The notes beneath the pieces are model-generated. The model ran no database searches, was not told the DNA's origin, and saw only the letters and a list, made by a program, of their open reading frames with translations. Positions 45,360 through 53,747 of a stretch of DNA of 64,000 bases are shown piece by piece; within the stretch, counting starts at the first letter, position 1; each line of letters starts with the position of its first letter. The DNA is from Chryseomicrobium palamuruense. GTDB taxonomy: Bacteria > Bacillota > Bacilli > Bacillales_A > Planococcaceae. A program made the position numbers and the translations under genes. The stretch spans positions 186,001-250,000 of the forward strand of contig NZ_JBHSEF010000023.1 in assembly GCF_042649045.1 (NCBI RefSeq), written 5' to 3'.

Positions 45360-46481
45360 TTGGAAAAAGTAGCTAAGAAATCATCAAAGAAAAAAATAAA
45401 CTGGTTGAGTCAGATTGCGCAATTTCTTATAGGTGGGGTACTGGGCATCCTGATTGTGAGCTATTTCTTTCGCCATGACGTTCAAATCACGCTTTGGAGT
45501 GTTTTGCTTGTCATGGGAGTAGCAGCACTAAGTTTTATTGTGGGAATCATTCTTCACGAAACAGGTCATGCAATTGCAGGAAAACTGAGTGGGATGGAAA
45601 TCATGAATTTATCGTACGGACCCTTTATTTTTGCTAAAACCAATGGGCAGAACCGCTTCTTTGTAAAGCTTCCGGCAATGGGCTACATCGGACGGGCTAT
45701 GCTCCGGTTTCCGCGTGCTATACCGGAAGAAGACATGCGAAAAAAGATGATTCGTTTTATTTACGGGGGGCCGGTTAGTAACTTGGTCGTTGCTATTCCG
45801 TTGCTTGCCCTTAGCTTTATCTATGGCTGGAGCGGCTGGTTTGTCTTTGCGCTTGTTAATATCTTCTTGGGCTTATCCAATCTCGGGAACGTGGAAAGCA
45901 AAGGTGCACAAACGGATGGCCGTGTTCTTTCCATGATAAAGGGGAAACAACCGGGTGCTGACCTTATTCTGGTCAGTTATCAGATATTGCAGGAAGACCC
46001 TCAAGGTAGAGGAAATTGGTCAAAGGCGACTGCGGAAAAAGCGAAAGCTGTCATTGAGCGGTATGAAGGATGGCCTCTTGCCGCTTCTCTTCTTTCAACA
46101 GTCGGTCCTTATTATTATCACACAAATCCGGAAGCCTATCTTGCGCTGGCGGAGGGGCGGTCGTTCTTACCTCGTGACAAACAGGCAGGGATTTTGCAAG
46201 ACTTAACGGACATTTCTGTTGCTACTGGCTATTTTTATGCCGGCCGCCTTTTGACCGAGCCAGATATGAAAAACAAACTCCAACTGATCGACGACCAAGA
46301 ACCTGTCACGCGTCACATGCGTGACACGTACATGGCCATGATCAATTGCGATAAAAACACCGCCCTCACTTCTATCTACGCAGCTGAGCAAGCTCTCGGT
46401 GAGTGGCATCCTCTTTATTTAGAAGGGACATCGCTTAAAGCAGTGTTGCAGGACTTACTTGATGGGGTAAAGAGTAGGTGA
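45360..46481 (+). CDS. M50-like membrane metalloprotease
   Basis: This is a 373-residue integral membrane protein with the zinc-binding HETGH near residue 65 and further membrane segments, of the site-2-protease-like M50 group. The C-terminal half is soluble and helical. The TTG at 45360 is chosen because AAAGGAG stands 9 bases upstream. It probably acts on a membrane protein, perhaps with the DUF1648 partner, by analogy with peptidases linked to immunity proteins (inference). Confidence 0.85.
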   Translation: MEKVAKKSSKKKINWLSQIAQFLIGGVLGILIVSYFFRHDVQITLWSVLLVMGVAALSFIVGIILHETGHAIAGKLSGMEIMNLSYGPFIFAKTNGQNRFFVKLPAMGYIGRAMLRFPRAIPEEDMRKKMIRFIYGGPVSNLVVAIPLLALSFIYGWSGWFVFALVNIFLGLSNLGNVESKGAQTDGRVLSMIKGKQPGADLILVSYQILQEDPQGRGNWSKATAEKAKAVIERYEGWPLAASLLSTVGPYYYHTNPEAYLALAEGRSFLPRDKQAGILQDLTDISVATGYFYAGRLLTEPDMKNKLQLIDDQEPVTRHMRDTYMAMINCDKNTALTSIYAAEQALGEWHPLYLEGTSLKAVLQDLLDGVKSR

Positions 46482-46600
46482 CCTGTTAAAGATGGCGTGT
46501 TGGAATGAACTCTAATACTTAAACCCCTGGGGTCACACAAATACTAATCCATCCTAAAAATCTAGCATAAAGAATAAGATAAACTGCACTGAACAAGCAG

Positions 46601-46638
46601 AAAAGCCAGGCGCCCCAATAAGTGGGCGTCTGGCATTT
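46601..46638. terminator. Bidirectional terminator
   Basis: Stem GCCAGGCGCCC / GGGCGTCTGGC with an 8-base loop, between the M50 gene and the convergent LURP gene. Confidence 0.8.
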
Positions 46639-46690
46639 CAATATGAAGTATACTTGGATTGTGGAACAACCCCTGGGGTTGAACTTGAAC

Positions 46691-47185
46691 TCAATGAGCC
46701 GCCGAAGCAGCAGCCGCTTCGTCAGCTTTCACGCAGTCGATGGCGACGACAAGCGCAATCATGATTTCTTCCATTGCTTCTCTATGAACGGTGACTTGAT
46801 AACTGTCTCCCCAAGTAAACCATTCTTTCGTGACACTGCCGATGACCTCCCCGTGCTGAAGAACATCAAAGTTCATGTCCCACCAGTTGCCTTGCACTTC
46901 AATGCCAGCCGCATCAATCGTATACTTGGCTTTGAAGAACGAGAATTCTTTGCGAATCGTCAAGACCTGTTGGCCATTCACATCTACAAAGAATTGCGGC
47001 AAGAAGCTGAACGTTTTCTTGGTGATCAACGCCACTTCATTTCTTTTCGTATCAAAAACGCTAAATGTCTTCGGTATCTTTAGAAAGCTTCCTTCGATGT
47101 AGTAGGCATCTTGCTGTGTCTCATCTTTTACTGTGAATTGGCCATTCAAACTAAATACCTTTTGCTTAATATATAGTTGCCTCAT
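46691..47185 (-). CDS. LURP-one-related family protein (YxjI-like)
   Basis: This is a 164-residue tubby-like beta-barrel protein, recognised by the N-terminal MRQLYIKQKVFSLNGQFTVK and repeated FSFF strands. YxjI-type proteins are present in many Bacillales; function is unknown. The C-terminus is Ala-rich. A GGAGGGG site lies upstream of the ATG. Confidence 0.85.
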   Translation of the reverse strand: MRQLYIKQKVFSLNGQFTVKDETQQDAYYIEGSFLKIPKTFSVFDTKRNEVALITKKTFSFLPQFFVDVNGQQVLTIRKEFSFFKAKYTIDAAGIEVQGNWWDMNFDVLQHGEVIGSVTKEWFTWGDSYQVTVHREAMEEIMIALVVAIDCVKADEAAAASAAH

Positions 47186-47284
47186 ATCTCTTACCCCTCC
47201 CGATGTAACTCTTACTCACTTCTACGAATCAAATAGTCAAAAGATTCAATGCATGGCATACTAAATTGGAAAGGACGGGATGAA

Positions 47285-47734
47285 ATGAATCCACAAGCAA
47301 AAGCATACTGGGATACATATTGGGCAAGCCAAAAACAAGAAGCACCAACTAAAGTGACAGCCTGGAAATTTGGTGGTCAGCCTGATTATTTAGCAGAACG
47401 GGTAGTAAAAGGCTTGAAAACGGCTACATGTTCCGGACGTATCGTTTATGACCTGGAGAACGAGCCACTTCCGGAAGTGAACGACTATAGTGTGGTACTC
47501 AACAGCAAAGACGAGCCTGTTGCCATCATTAGGACGTCTGATGTGACAATTCAACCTATGAATGAAGTTCCCGAATCACACGCTCGTGCGGAAGGCGAAG
47601 GAGATCTATCTTACGAGTATTGGTACCGTGTACACGTAGAATTCTTCACGAATGAACTTGAGAAGTATGGAATGACGTTCAAAGACGACATGCTCCTTGT
47701 TTGTGAACGATTTGAGCTCGTAGATGTGAACTAA
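47285..47734 (+). CDS. ASCH-domain protein
   Basis: This is a 149-residue ASCH-fold protein, a family of RNA-binding and nucleobase amidohydrolases. The typical AWKFGGQPDYLAERVVKGLK then TATC segment is near residues 23-45, followed by the RTSDVTIQPMNEVPESHARA stretch. The ATG has AAAGGA upstream. It overlaps the end of the convergent gene by 4 bases. Confidence 0.88.
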   Translation: MNPQAKAYWDTYWASQKQEAPTKVTAWKFGGQPDYLAERVVKGLKTATCSGRIVYDLENEPLPEVNDYSVVLNSKDEPVAIIRTSDVTIQPMNEVPESHARAEGEGDLSYEYWYRVHVEFFTNELEKYGMTFKDDMLLVCERFELVDVN

Positions 47735-48180
47735 AACGTGTCGGAAGTTGGTACGCCGAACGCCGAGCATAACTTTCGGACAGGCGTTGCCTCCTTCACG
47801 GATTCGATTGGTAACCTTTCGATTTCCGACTTGGTCGTTTTGGTCAATTGTGGAGATAGTTCCACATAAAAGCGTCCGAGCAAAAAGAGGACTTCTTGAT
47901 AGATGACCGGAAACTCCTCCCTAAACGCTTCGTGCCTACTGACAAAGCGGGTGGTAAATTCTTCTAAACGTTTTTCTTCGAACGGGACGGTCGAATGTAC
48001 CCACCCACCTCCAAGGTAAAGGCAAAACGCGATGAACGCGTATTTCCTTGTCGCCCTATCTTCATGGAGGAGATATTCTTCATAGGGAAAGGGCCGAAAT
48101 CCTTGAAACAGATGATAATATCGGAAACCAAAATCATTTAGGCCATCTTTTACATACTGAATCATTTGAGTAGCTGACAT
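47731..48180 (-). CDS. Conserved hypothetical protein
   Basis: I do not recognise this 149-residue protein. It is soluble and mainly helical, with YYHLFQGFRPFPYEEYLLHE early on and a conserved-looking FCLYLGGGWVHS. GAGAGGTGA precedes the ATG. It converges with the ASCH gene with a 4-base overlap. Function is unknown. Confidence 0.75.
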   Translation of the reverse strand: MSATQMIQYVKDGLNDFGFRYYHLFQGFRPFPYEEYLLHEDRATRKYAFIAFCLYLGGGWVHSTVPFEEKRLEEFTTRFVSRHEAFREEFPVIYQEVLFLLGRFYVELSPQLTKTTKSEIERLPIESVKEATPVRKLCSAFGVPTSDTF

Positions 48181-48437
48181 TTTCTCACCTCTCTAACCCC
48201 CTCGACTTGACCTCTTACCAATTTAACCGTTTTGTTTAACACTAAACAAGGATTGTATGGATTTATTTTAAGTTCTTCAAACGTTAATGTCATCACTCTT
48301 TCATTGGGCCTCTCTATTTTCTCTATAGGTACTTCGACAAAACTAGTTGTCTACCTTCAAAATGCTAAATGAAGAAGGCAACGTCCTCTGTATAAATTCT
48401 TGTTATACTAAACCAAATAAGGACCGAGGTGATTTTC

Positions 48438-49118
48438 ATGTGCGGACGTTTCACACTCTTTGCGACCTATGCGGATTTGCTGGACTATCTGGAAGCGGAA
48501 CAGGCGATTCCTGAAAATGAATACGCGCCACATTATAATATTGCACCGACTCAATCCATCCTTGCAGTGATCAACGATGGGTCTAAGAATCGTTTGGGCT
48601 ATTTGAAATGGGGGCTTATTCCGGAATGGGCGAGAGATGATCAAATGGCAGCGAAGCTCATGAATGCACGTGCGGAAACGATTCACGAAAAACCGAGCTT
48701 CAAAGATTCCTTTCGCACGAAACGCTGCCTCATTCCGATGAACGGCTATTATGAATGGACACAAGCCTATGGTGAAAAAGCGCCTGTTTATGTTCTATCT
48801 GAGCAGCACCAGATTTTGCTCGCAGCGGGTATCTGGGCAAGCTGGACTTCTCCAGAAGGTAAGAAAGTCTTCACATGCAGTATTCTTACACAACAAGCAT
48901 CTGCCGAGGTATCTTCCATCCATCACCGGATGCCTGTGTTTGTATCTAAACAGCATATGCAAGACTGGCTCAATCCAACAGTGACTTCGGTTTCTCACCT
49001 CCGCGAAATACTCAATCAATCCTTGACAAGCGGTCTACATTTTCACCGTGTCGGTACCGATGTCAATTCACCAAAACATGATCATCCTCACCTCATCAAA
49101 CAGATAGAAGCGTCTTGA
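48438..49118 (+). CDS. SOS response-associated peptidase (SRAP, YedK/YoqW-like)
   Basis: This is an HMCES/YedK-family enzyme that cross-links to abasic sites in single-stranded DNA through Cys2. The ATG at 48438 yields MCGRFTLF, leaving Cys2 as the required N-terminal residue. Other conserved parts are ARAETIHEKPSF (with Glu) and SSIHHRMPVF (catalytic His). It has 226 residues. The start is preferred over a GTG three codons earlier, which lies in the ribosome site GAGGTGAT. Confidence 0.95.
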   Translation: MCGRFTLFATYADLLDYLEAEQAIPENEYAPHYNIAPTQSILAVINDGSKNRLGYLKWGLIPEWARDDQMAAKLMNARAETIHEKPSFKDSFRTKRCLIPMNGYYEWTQAYGEKAPVYVLSEQHQILLAAGIWASWTSPEGKKVFTCSILTQQASAEVSSIHHRMPVFVSKQHMQDWLNPTVTSVSHLREILNQSLTSGLHFHRVGTDVNSPKHDHPHLIKQIEAS

Positions 49119-49138
49119 ATCCACTAGACGCTTTTTTA
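49109..49138 (+). terminator. Terminator of the SRAP gene
   Basis: Stem AGCGTCT / AGACGCT with a ten-base loop and six T, overlapping the stop. Confidence 0.85.
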
Positions 49139-49448
49139 ATCTTTGGCAAAACACTACCAATCACCTTCTATTTTTGATATACTAGACGGCATGTCCGGAG
49201 GCACCCCAGGTTAACCCCTGCAGAAATGCATAGATTATCTAAATAAAATCCATAATAAGGTAAGTAGAAAGTCTTATAGCATTTCTAAGCAAAAAGGTTT
49301 ACGCAAGATGCACGCACGGGTATTAAAACTATGGATTTACTTCAGCATTCCCTCTGTTTTTTCTCTACATAGTCTCCACTTGGAAATGATAATGCTTGTT
49401 CATGGAAGTAAGCCCCACTGCGAAAAAATCAAAGATGGGAGAACGTAA
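49139..49448. other. Gene-free interval upstream of the betaine transporter
   Basis: This 310-base interval holds no open frame with a ribosome site. It probably contains the promoter of the downstream BCCT transporter gene. A stretch CACCCCAGGTTAACCCCTG around 49203-49221 recalls the ACCCCTGGGGT palindromes at 46.5 kb. No riboswitch fold was recognised. Confidence 0.5.
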
Positions 49449-50975
49449 ATGAAAAATGCAACAGGTGTATTCTACATTTCAGTGGCCGTACTCATCGGCC
49501 TTGTTTTATTAGGAGTCTTTATTCCAGAAAGATTAGAAGAAATGACCGGAAAAGGACAAGGATTTATGACCGATTCATTCGGTTGGTACTACCTCTCGAT
49601 TGTCACGCTCTTCCTCGTAACATGTATTTACTTACTCTTTAGTCCTGTCGGCCGAATCAAACTCGGAAAAGTAACCGACAAACCAGAATTCACTCGTCCT
49701 ACTTGGATTGCCATGCTTTTCAGTGCAGGTCTTGGAATTGGTCTATTATTCTACGGCGTACACGAACCGCTAAGTCACTACATTATTTCTTCACCAACTG
49801 GACAGGAAGGTACAGATCAAGGCGTAAAAGATGCCATGCGGTATACATTCTTCCATTATGGCTTATCTGCTTGGGCAATTTATGGAATTATCGGTATGAT
49901 TCTTGCTTACTTCACATTCCGCAAAGGTGAACTGAGCCTCGTGAGCAAGACACTTCGCCCCCTCATCGGGAAACACGCAGATGGAACAACTGGGAAAGTA
50001 ATCGATATTATTTCGGTTATCGCAACGGTCATGGGTGTTGCCACGTCTCTTGGATTTGGCGCCATGCAAATTAACGGCGGACTCACCTATCTATTTGATA
50101 TCCCTTCCAACATTCTTGTTCAAGGAATAATCATCTTAGTCATCACCATCTTATTCTTAATTTCAGCAACCACAGGAATTTCTAAAGGGATTAAGATTTT
50201 AAGTAATTTAAACATGGGTATGGCCTGCGTTTTGTTCTTATTTGTCTTTATCTTTGGTCCTACGCTCTTCATTTTGAATCTATTTGTGGATACAATCGGA
50301 CTGTATTTACAGAACATAGTTCAAATGAGTTTGCGTATTTCCCCTTTGAATGAAGACACGCGTAGCTGGATCAACGGCTGGACGATTTTCTACTGGGCAT
50401 GGTGGATTGCTTGGTCTCCATTTGTCGGGGTATTTATTGCCCGCATCTCACGTGGACGTTCCATTCGTGAGTTTGTCGTAGCCGTATTATTTATTCCATC
50501 TCTCATCGGATTCCTATGGTTCACAACATTTGGTAGTGCAGGAATCATGACGGAAATGGCAGGAAATATTTCTATCTCTGCACTTGCTCCAGAAACCGCA
50601 TTGTTTGGTGTACTTGGTGAACTGCCACTTCCACTCATTACGTCGTTGTTTACAATTGCCCTCATCGCAACGTTCTTTATTACATCAGCTGACTCGGGAA
50701 CATTTGTACTTGGAATGCTCACATCAAATGGCTCCCAAAACCCCACTGCACAAATCAAACTGGTATGGGGAGTTATGATGTCAGCTATCGCTATTGTTCT
50801 TATCTACTCGGGCGGTCTACAAGGCCTGCAAAACACGATGATTTTAGCTGCATTCCCATTCTCCATCATTCTGTTGATGATGCTGCTCAGTTTTATCAAA
50901 GCTTTACGTAAGGAAGCCAAAGAACTGGGTATCGGTAAACTCCCTGTTGTTAAGAAAAAGCTTCCGAAATCTTAG
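49449..50975 (+). CDS. BCCT-family glycine betaine/choline transporter
   Basis: This is a sodium- or proton-coupled importer of compatible solutes, 508 residues with twelve expected membrane segments. Signature parts include LFSAGLGIGLLFYGVHEPLS and the substrate-box-like WTIFYWAWWIAWSPFVGVFI with the Trp-rich motif. It is closest to OpuD/BetP-type proteins. The single-gene unit ends in a terminator. Confidence 0.93.
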   Translation: MKNATGVFYISVAVLIGLVLLGVFIPERLEEMTGKGQGFMTDSFGWYYLSIVTLFLVTCIYLLFSPVGRIKLGKVTDKPEFTRPTWIAMLFSAGLGIGLLFYGVHEPLSHYIISSPTGQEGTDQGVKDAMRYTFFHYGLSAWAIYGIIGMILAYFTFRKGELSLVSKTLRPLIGKHADGTTGKVIDIISVIATVMGVATSLGFGAMQINGGLTYLFDIPSNILVQGIIILVITILFLISATTGISKGIKILSNLNMGMACVLFLFVFIFGPTLFILNLFVDTIGLYLQNIVQMSLRISPLNEDTRSWINGWTIFYWAWWIAWSPFVGVFIARISRGRSIREFVVAVLFIPSLIGFLWFTTFGSAGIMTEMAGNISISALAPETALFGVLGELPLPLITSLFTIALIATFFITSADSGTFVLGMLTSNGSQNPTAQIKLVWGVMMSAIAIVLIYSGGLQGLQNTMILAAFPFSIILLMMLLSFIKALRKEAKELGIGKLPVVKKKLPKS

Positions 50976-50982
50976 TAAGAGA

Positions 50983-51013
50983 GCCTCTATTCGCTGAGAA
51001 TAGAGGCCTTTTT
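50983..51013 (+). terminator. Terminator of the BCCT gene
   Basis: Stem GCCTCTATT / AATAGAGGC with a seven-base loop, then six T. Confidence 0.9.
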
Positions 51014-51877
51014 TCATTTTAGAAATTCATCTAGCAAACTTAAATTTTGTTCTAAGAAGGCACGATTTTTTTCCACACCTCGGCGTTCACACCACCCGAT
51101 GCTGTTGAATGCATCCGTAAAGCGGTAGAACGGTAAGACAGCTTGTAAATCTATAAGTGGTCGAATACTCTTGTAACCTTGTTGATAGGCCTTGAAAAGC
51201 GCTGAGTCTTTTTGCAGATAATCACGGTAGAGCTTTGTAAAATCCATTTCCGTCACACCAAAACGCACACTTTCAAAATCGATGGATCCCGTAACGGTTT
51301 CATTGTGAACAAGGATATTCGCCGGCCTGAAGTCCATATGTAAAAAGGCGGGACCGTCCAAAGGTGGCATCTCATTTTTCATGGTCTCATATTTCATTAA
51401 GGCAGCATCTAATTTTTTCGCAGAAATCTGTTTCTTCGTATCTTCGGCAAAACTATAAAACATGCGGTCCACAAATTCTCGCCAATTCGGAAATTCATTG
51501 TCGATACTCGTCTCCATTCCTTCTTCCGGTCGAATCTCATGTAGCTGCGCATGATAGACGCCCACGTGAAAGGCTTCTTTTTCAGTGCTTAGCTTCCCGA
51601 GCGTCTCTCCTTTTAATTCCGATAACAATAAGGCACCAACCGTTTGTTCGTCTCCTTCCCATACATCAAGCAGGTCCGGAACGGCTACCTTTCCTTTCAA
51701 TTGTGCGTAAGCATCCACTTCTCTTTGAAACTTGAGTTTTGTATAAGGCACTTTTATGTAGATGTGTTCTCCACTTACTAGTTCACATCGATACACTGTT
51801 GAACTGAACGACTCCGGAACGTCAGTCACACTTCGGATATGTAAGTTAAAATGCTTTGCTAACTGTTGAATATGCAT
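51014..51877 (-). CDS. Aminoglycoside phosphotransferase-fold kinase
   Basis: This is a 287-residue protein of the APH/choline-kinase fold. The catalytic loop is FLHMDFRPANILV near residue 195 (HxDxxxxN), and the metal-binding Asp is in GSIDFES. The substrate is unknown; fructosamine, choline or thiamine kinases share the fold, and it need not confer antibiotic resistance. The ATG at 51877 is chosen because GTAGGTGGG precedes it. Confidence 0.85.
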   Translation of the reverse strand: MHIQQLAKHFNLHIRSVTDVPESFSSTVYRCELVSGEHIYIKVPYTKLKFQREVDAYAQLKGKVAVPDLLDVWEGDEQTVGALLLSELKGETLGKLSTEKEAFHVGVYHAQLHEIRPEEGMETSIDNEFPNWREFVDRMFYSFAEDTKKQISAKKLDAALMKYETMKNEMPPLDGPAFLHMDFRPANILVHNETVTGSIDFESVRFGVTEMDFTKLYRDYLQKDSALFKAYQQGYKSIRPLIDLQAVLPFYRFTDAFNSIGWCERRGVEKNRAFLEQNLSLLDEFLK

Positions 51878-51960
51878 GGTGTCCCACCTACTAATTTGAT
51901 ATTTGGTAGTGTAACTTATTTCCAACCCTTTCCGTCTTATGCGCAAAGGAGTTGGGATTT

Positions 51961-52041
51961 GTGAAAAAATATATGTGGCTTATTATCATACTACTATTTG
52001 GAAATTTCTTCATCCTTAAAGTTGTACCGCCTGCTAATTAA
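51961..52041 (+). CDS. 26-residue hydrophobic peptide
   Basis: GTG at 51961 has AAAGGAG 9 bases upstream, then a 26-codon frame with a KKY start, a single hydrophobic stretch (WLIIILLFGNFFILKVV) and PPAN at the end. It would form one membrane helix. It is followed by a hairpin with T runs. No homologue is named; function is unknown, possibly a regulatory membrane peptide or a type I toxin. Confidence 0.5.
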   Translation: MKKYMWLIIILLFGNFFILKVVPPAN

Positions 52042-52048
52042 CTAACAT

Positions 52049-52085
52049 GAAAACACCTCTTACTCATCTTGAGCAGGAGGTGTTT
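52049..52085. terminator. Bidirectional terminator
   Basis: AAACACCTC / GAGGTGTTT outer arms with an inner CTCA...TGAG pair. It lies between the small-peptide gene and the convergent membrane-protein gene. Confidence 0.75.
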
Positions 52086-52088
52086 GTG

Positions 52089-52574
52089 TTAGCGTCTCAC
52101 CAACACTTGGTACGATGCATAGTAGACCAAAAGTCCGACAACCGGAATGGAGGCAGTGACTGCCATTGGATACCACATATAGTCGAGGAAATATTCGGGG
52201 ATATAGATGTACGACGACAGCGCCAAAAATGAATAAACTAAAATAGCGACGAATGCAAATTTCACAGACCGTCCTGTAATGTCGCGAGCTCGTTCATCGG
52301 ATACATCATATTCCGGTAGCAAATAGTCTTCGATACGAATGGCTTTCTTTTTTCTTATTTTCCAGATTTGCACGAGATTTAAGGCAATCAAAGTAAAGAC
52401 AGTTATCAAAAAGAGCGTCCCATAAATCAGCGGACCGATTGCGACATCAAACCCATCTTCATAGCCTCTTTCCATTAACATTACTTTTTGTCGAAGCGTC
52501 ACCATATAGGAAACCATAGTTGCCATGACCACAAATAACAGTACGCGTAAAATCGTTGTTAGTGTTACTTTCAT
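52089..52574 (-). CDS. Membrane protein paired with XRE regulator
   Basis: This is a 161-residue protein with four hydrophobic segments and a central acidic cytoplasmic loop. Small four-helix membrane proteins encoded just after an XRE regulator are common in Bacillota (DUF2178-like). The ATG overlaps the regulator stop (ATGA), so they are translated together. Function is unknown. Confidence 0.8.
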   Translation of the reverse strand: MKVTLTTILRVLLFVVMATMVSYMVTLRQKVMLMERGYEDGFDVAIGPLIYGTLFLITVFTLIALNLVQIWKIRKKKAIRIEDYLLPEYDVSDERARDITGRSVKFAFVAILVYSFLALSSYIYIPEYFLDYMWYPMAVTASIPVVGLLVYYASYQVLVRR

Positions 52575-52783
52575 TCCTCTTCCCCTTCTTTCTTAAAAAT
52601 CTGCTCAATCGGTTCTTGAAACACTTCCGCAATATTCATTGCGAGCAATAGAGACGGCGTGTAGCTCCCTTTTTCCATCGAGACGATGGTTTGGCGCGTG
52701 ACACCAATTCGTTTGGCGAGATCTCCTTGCGTCATGCTGTGCTTCGCTCGCAGTTCTTTGACACGGTTTGTGATCACATGCAT
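52571..52783 (-). CDS. XRE-family transcriptional regulator
   Basis: This is a 70-residue regulator that is almost entirely a helix-turn-helix domain (MTQGDLAKRIGVTRQTIVSM), of the YozG/YvaO-like small type. The start is ATG at 52783 or a GTG at 52777, which gives better spacing to GAGGAG. It likely represses itself and the membrane partner through repeats at 52804-52852. Confidence 0.9.
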   Translation of the reverse strand: MHVITNRVKELRAKHSMTQGDLAKRIGVTRQTIVSMEKGSYTPSLLLAMNIAEVFQEPIEQIFKKEGEEE

Positions 52784-52803
52784 CTCTCCTCTTTCACCTT
52801 AAT

Positions 52804-52852
52804 GTAAAGTGAACTATACATTAATAGTAAAGTAAACCATACAAATTGTAAA
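52804..52852 (-). promoter_or_regulatory. Promoter and direct-repeat operator of the XRE pair
   Basis: Minus strand TTTACA, 17 bases, TACTAT is a good sigma-A promoter. On the plus strand GTAAAGTGAACTATACATT and GTAAAGTAAACCATACAAAT are near-identical repeats 23 bases apart, with a third GTAAAGTTTA 21 bases on. They cover the promoter and are the likely XRE binding sites. Confidence 0.6.
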
Positions 52853-52908
52853 GTTTATTTTACAATTTATTTGGTAAACATGTGATTGTGAGTCAGTGAT
52901 TAGCAAAT

Positions 52909-52994
52909 GTCTCGAATCTGTCTTCCTTTGTCTCGTATACCACTACAAATGCCTCGCAACGCACCCGAAAATGCCTCGCAATCCCCAAAACTCT
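52909..52994. repeat. Phased intergenic repeat, four units
   Basis: The motif G(T/C)CTCG(A/T/C)A recurs at 52909, 52930, 52951 and 52973, at steps of 21, 21 and 22 bases, about two helical turns. The last two units share ATGCCTCGCAA. No ribosome site or coding frame accounts for the spacing. Confidence 0.6.
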
Positions 52995-53004
52995 CTAACC
53001 ACAT

Positions 53005-53037
53005 AAAAAATGCCATGAGCTCAAGACTCATGACATT
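53005..53037 (-). terminator. Terminator of csaA
   Basis: Minus strand ATGTCATGAG / CTCATGGCAT stem, followed by six T. Confidence 0.85.
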
Positions 53038-53075
53038 CCCATTTAACTATCTCCCACCACTGAGAGACACTATTC

Positions 53076-53408
53076 CTATAATATTCGCGTCCCATTGGGA
53101 ACCGATTGATCCGGTTGCAACAAGACGACGTCTCCCTCTTCAGGGACACCACCAAGTACAAACACTTCTGACTTAAATCCTGCGATTCGCCTAGGTGGAA
53201 AATTTACCACAGCTGTGACTTGGCGACCTATCAACTGTTCACATGTATACCTCTTAGTAATTTGAGCAGAAGAGGGCTTAATGCCAAGCTCTTTTCCAAA
53301 ATCAATGCGCAATTTAATAGCTGGTATCCGTGCTACCGGAAAAGGAACAGCTTCTACAATCGTCCCGATCCGAATATCGAGCTTTGTAAAATCACTATAT
53401 TCCGCCAT
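53076..53408 (-). CDS. csaA: CsaA, tRNA-binding-domain chaperone
   Basis: This is a 110-residue protein consisting of an EMAP/tRNA-binding OB fold, named CsaA in Bacillus and linked to protein export. Typical stretches are FTKLDIRIGTIVEAVPFPVA and PPRRIAGFKSEVFVLG. The ATG at 53408 is chosen, with AAGGAGTGA upstream. Confidence 0.93.
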   Translation of the reverse strand: MAEYSDFTKLDIRIGTIVEAVPFPVARIPAIKLRIDFGKELGIKPSSAQITKRYTCEQLIGRQVTAVVNFPPRRIAGFKSEVFVLGGVPEEGDVVLLQPDQSVPNGTRIL

Positions 53409-53420
53409 GATCTTCACTCC

Positions 53421-53747
53421 TTAAAAGATAAACTGTATAAGTCCCATGTAAAACAGCGTCCCACCGGCAATCGACAACAACATATTGCGTTTCCACGTAT
53501 GTAATAGAACAATCAATAGAATGCCGAGGAGTTCTGGAATCCCATAAAGTCCACCGGTCCATTCCACATCTTTCACACTATAAATCACAAGTAGTCCGAG
53601 AACGGCTGGCGGTAACAATCTTCCAAGGAACAGCACATAGCCCGGAGTTGGTTTGTCCGCTGGAAAAATCCAAAATGGCAAGAATCTGGTGAGCATCGTT
53701 CCCACAACCACGACGGCAATCGTAATGATTTGCTGCGTCAGTGTCAT
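53421..53747 (-). CDS. azlD: Branched-chain amino acid exporter subunit AzlD
   Basis: This is the small (108-residue) membrane subunit of the AzlCD exporter. Four hydrophobic segments are seen. It overlaps azlC by ATGA, so the two are translationally coupled. Confidence 0.9.
   Translation of the reverse strand: MTLTQQIITIAVVVVGTMLTRFLPFWIFPADKPTPGYVLFLGRLLPPAVLGLLVIYSVKDVEWTGGLYGIPELLGILLIVLLHTWKRNMLLSIAGGTLFYMGLIQFIF

Noticed and set aside
49200..49448. Possible riboswitch upstream of the betaine transporter gene
   Set aside because: No conserved fold or terminator/antiterminator pair could be recognised.
51014..51877. Antibiotic resistance gene
   Set aside because: Only the general APH kinase fold is visible; no resistance subfamily can be assigned.
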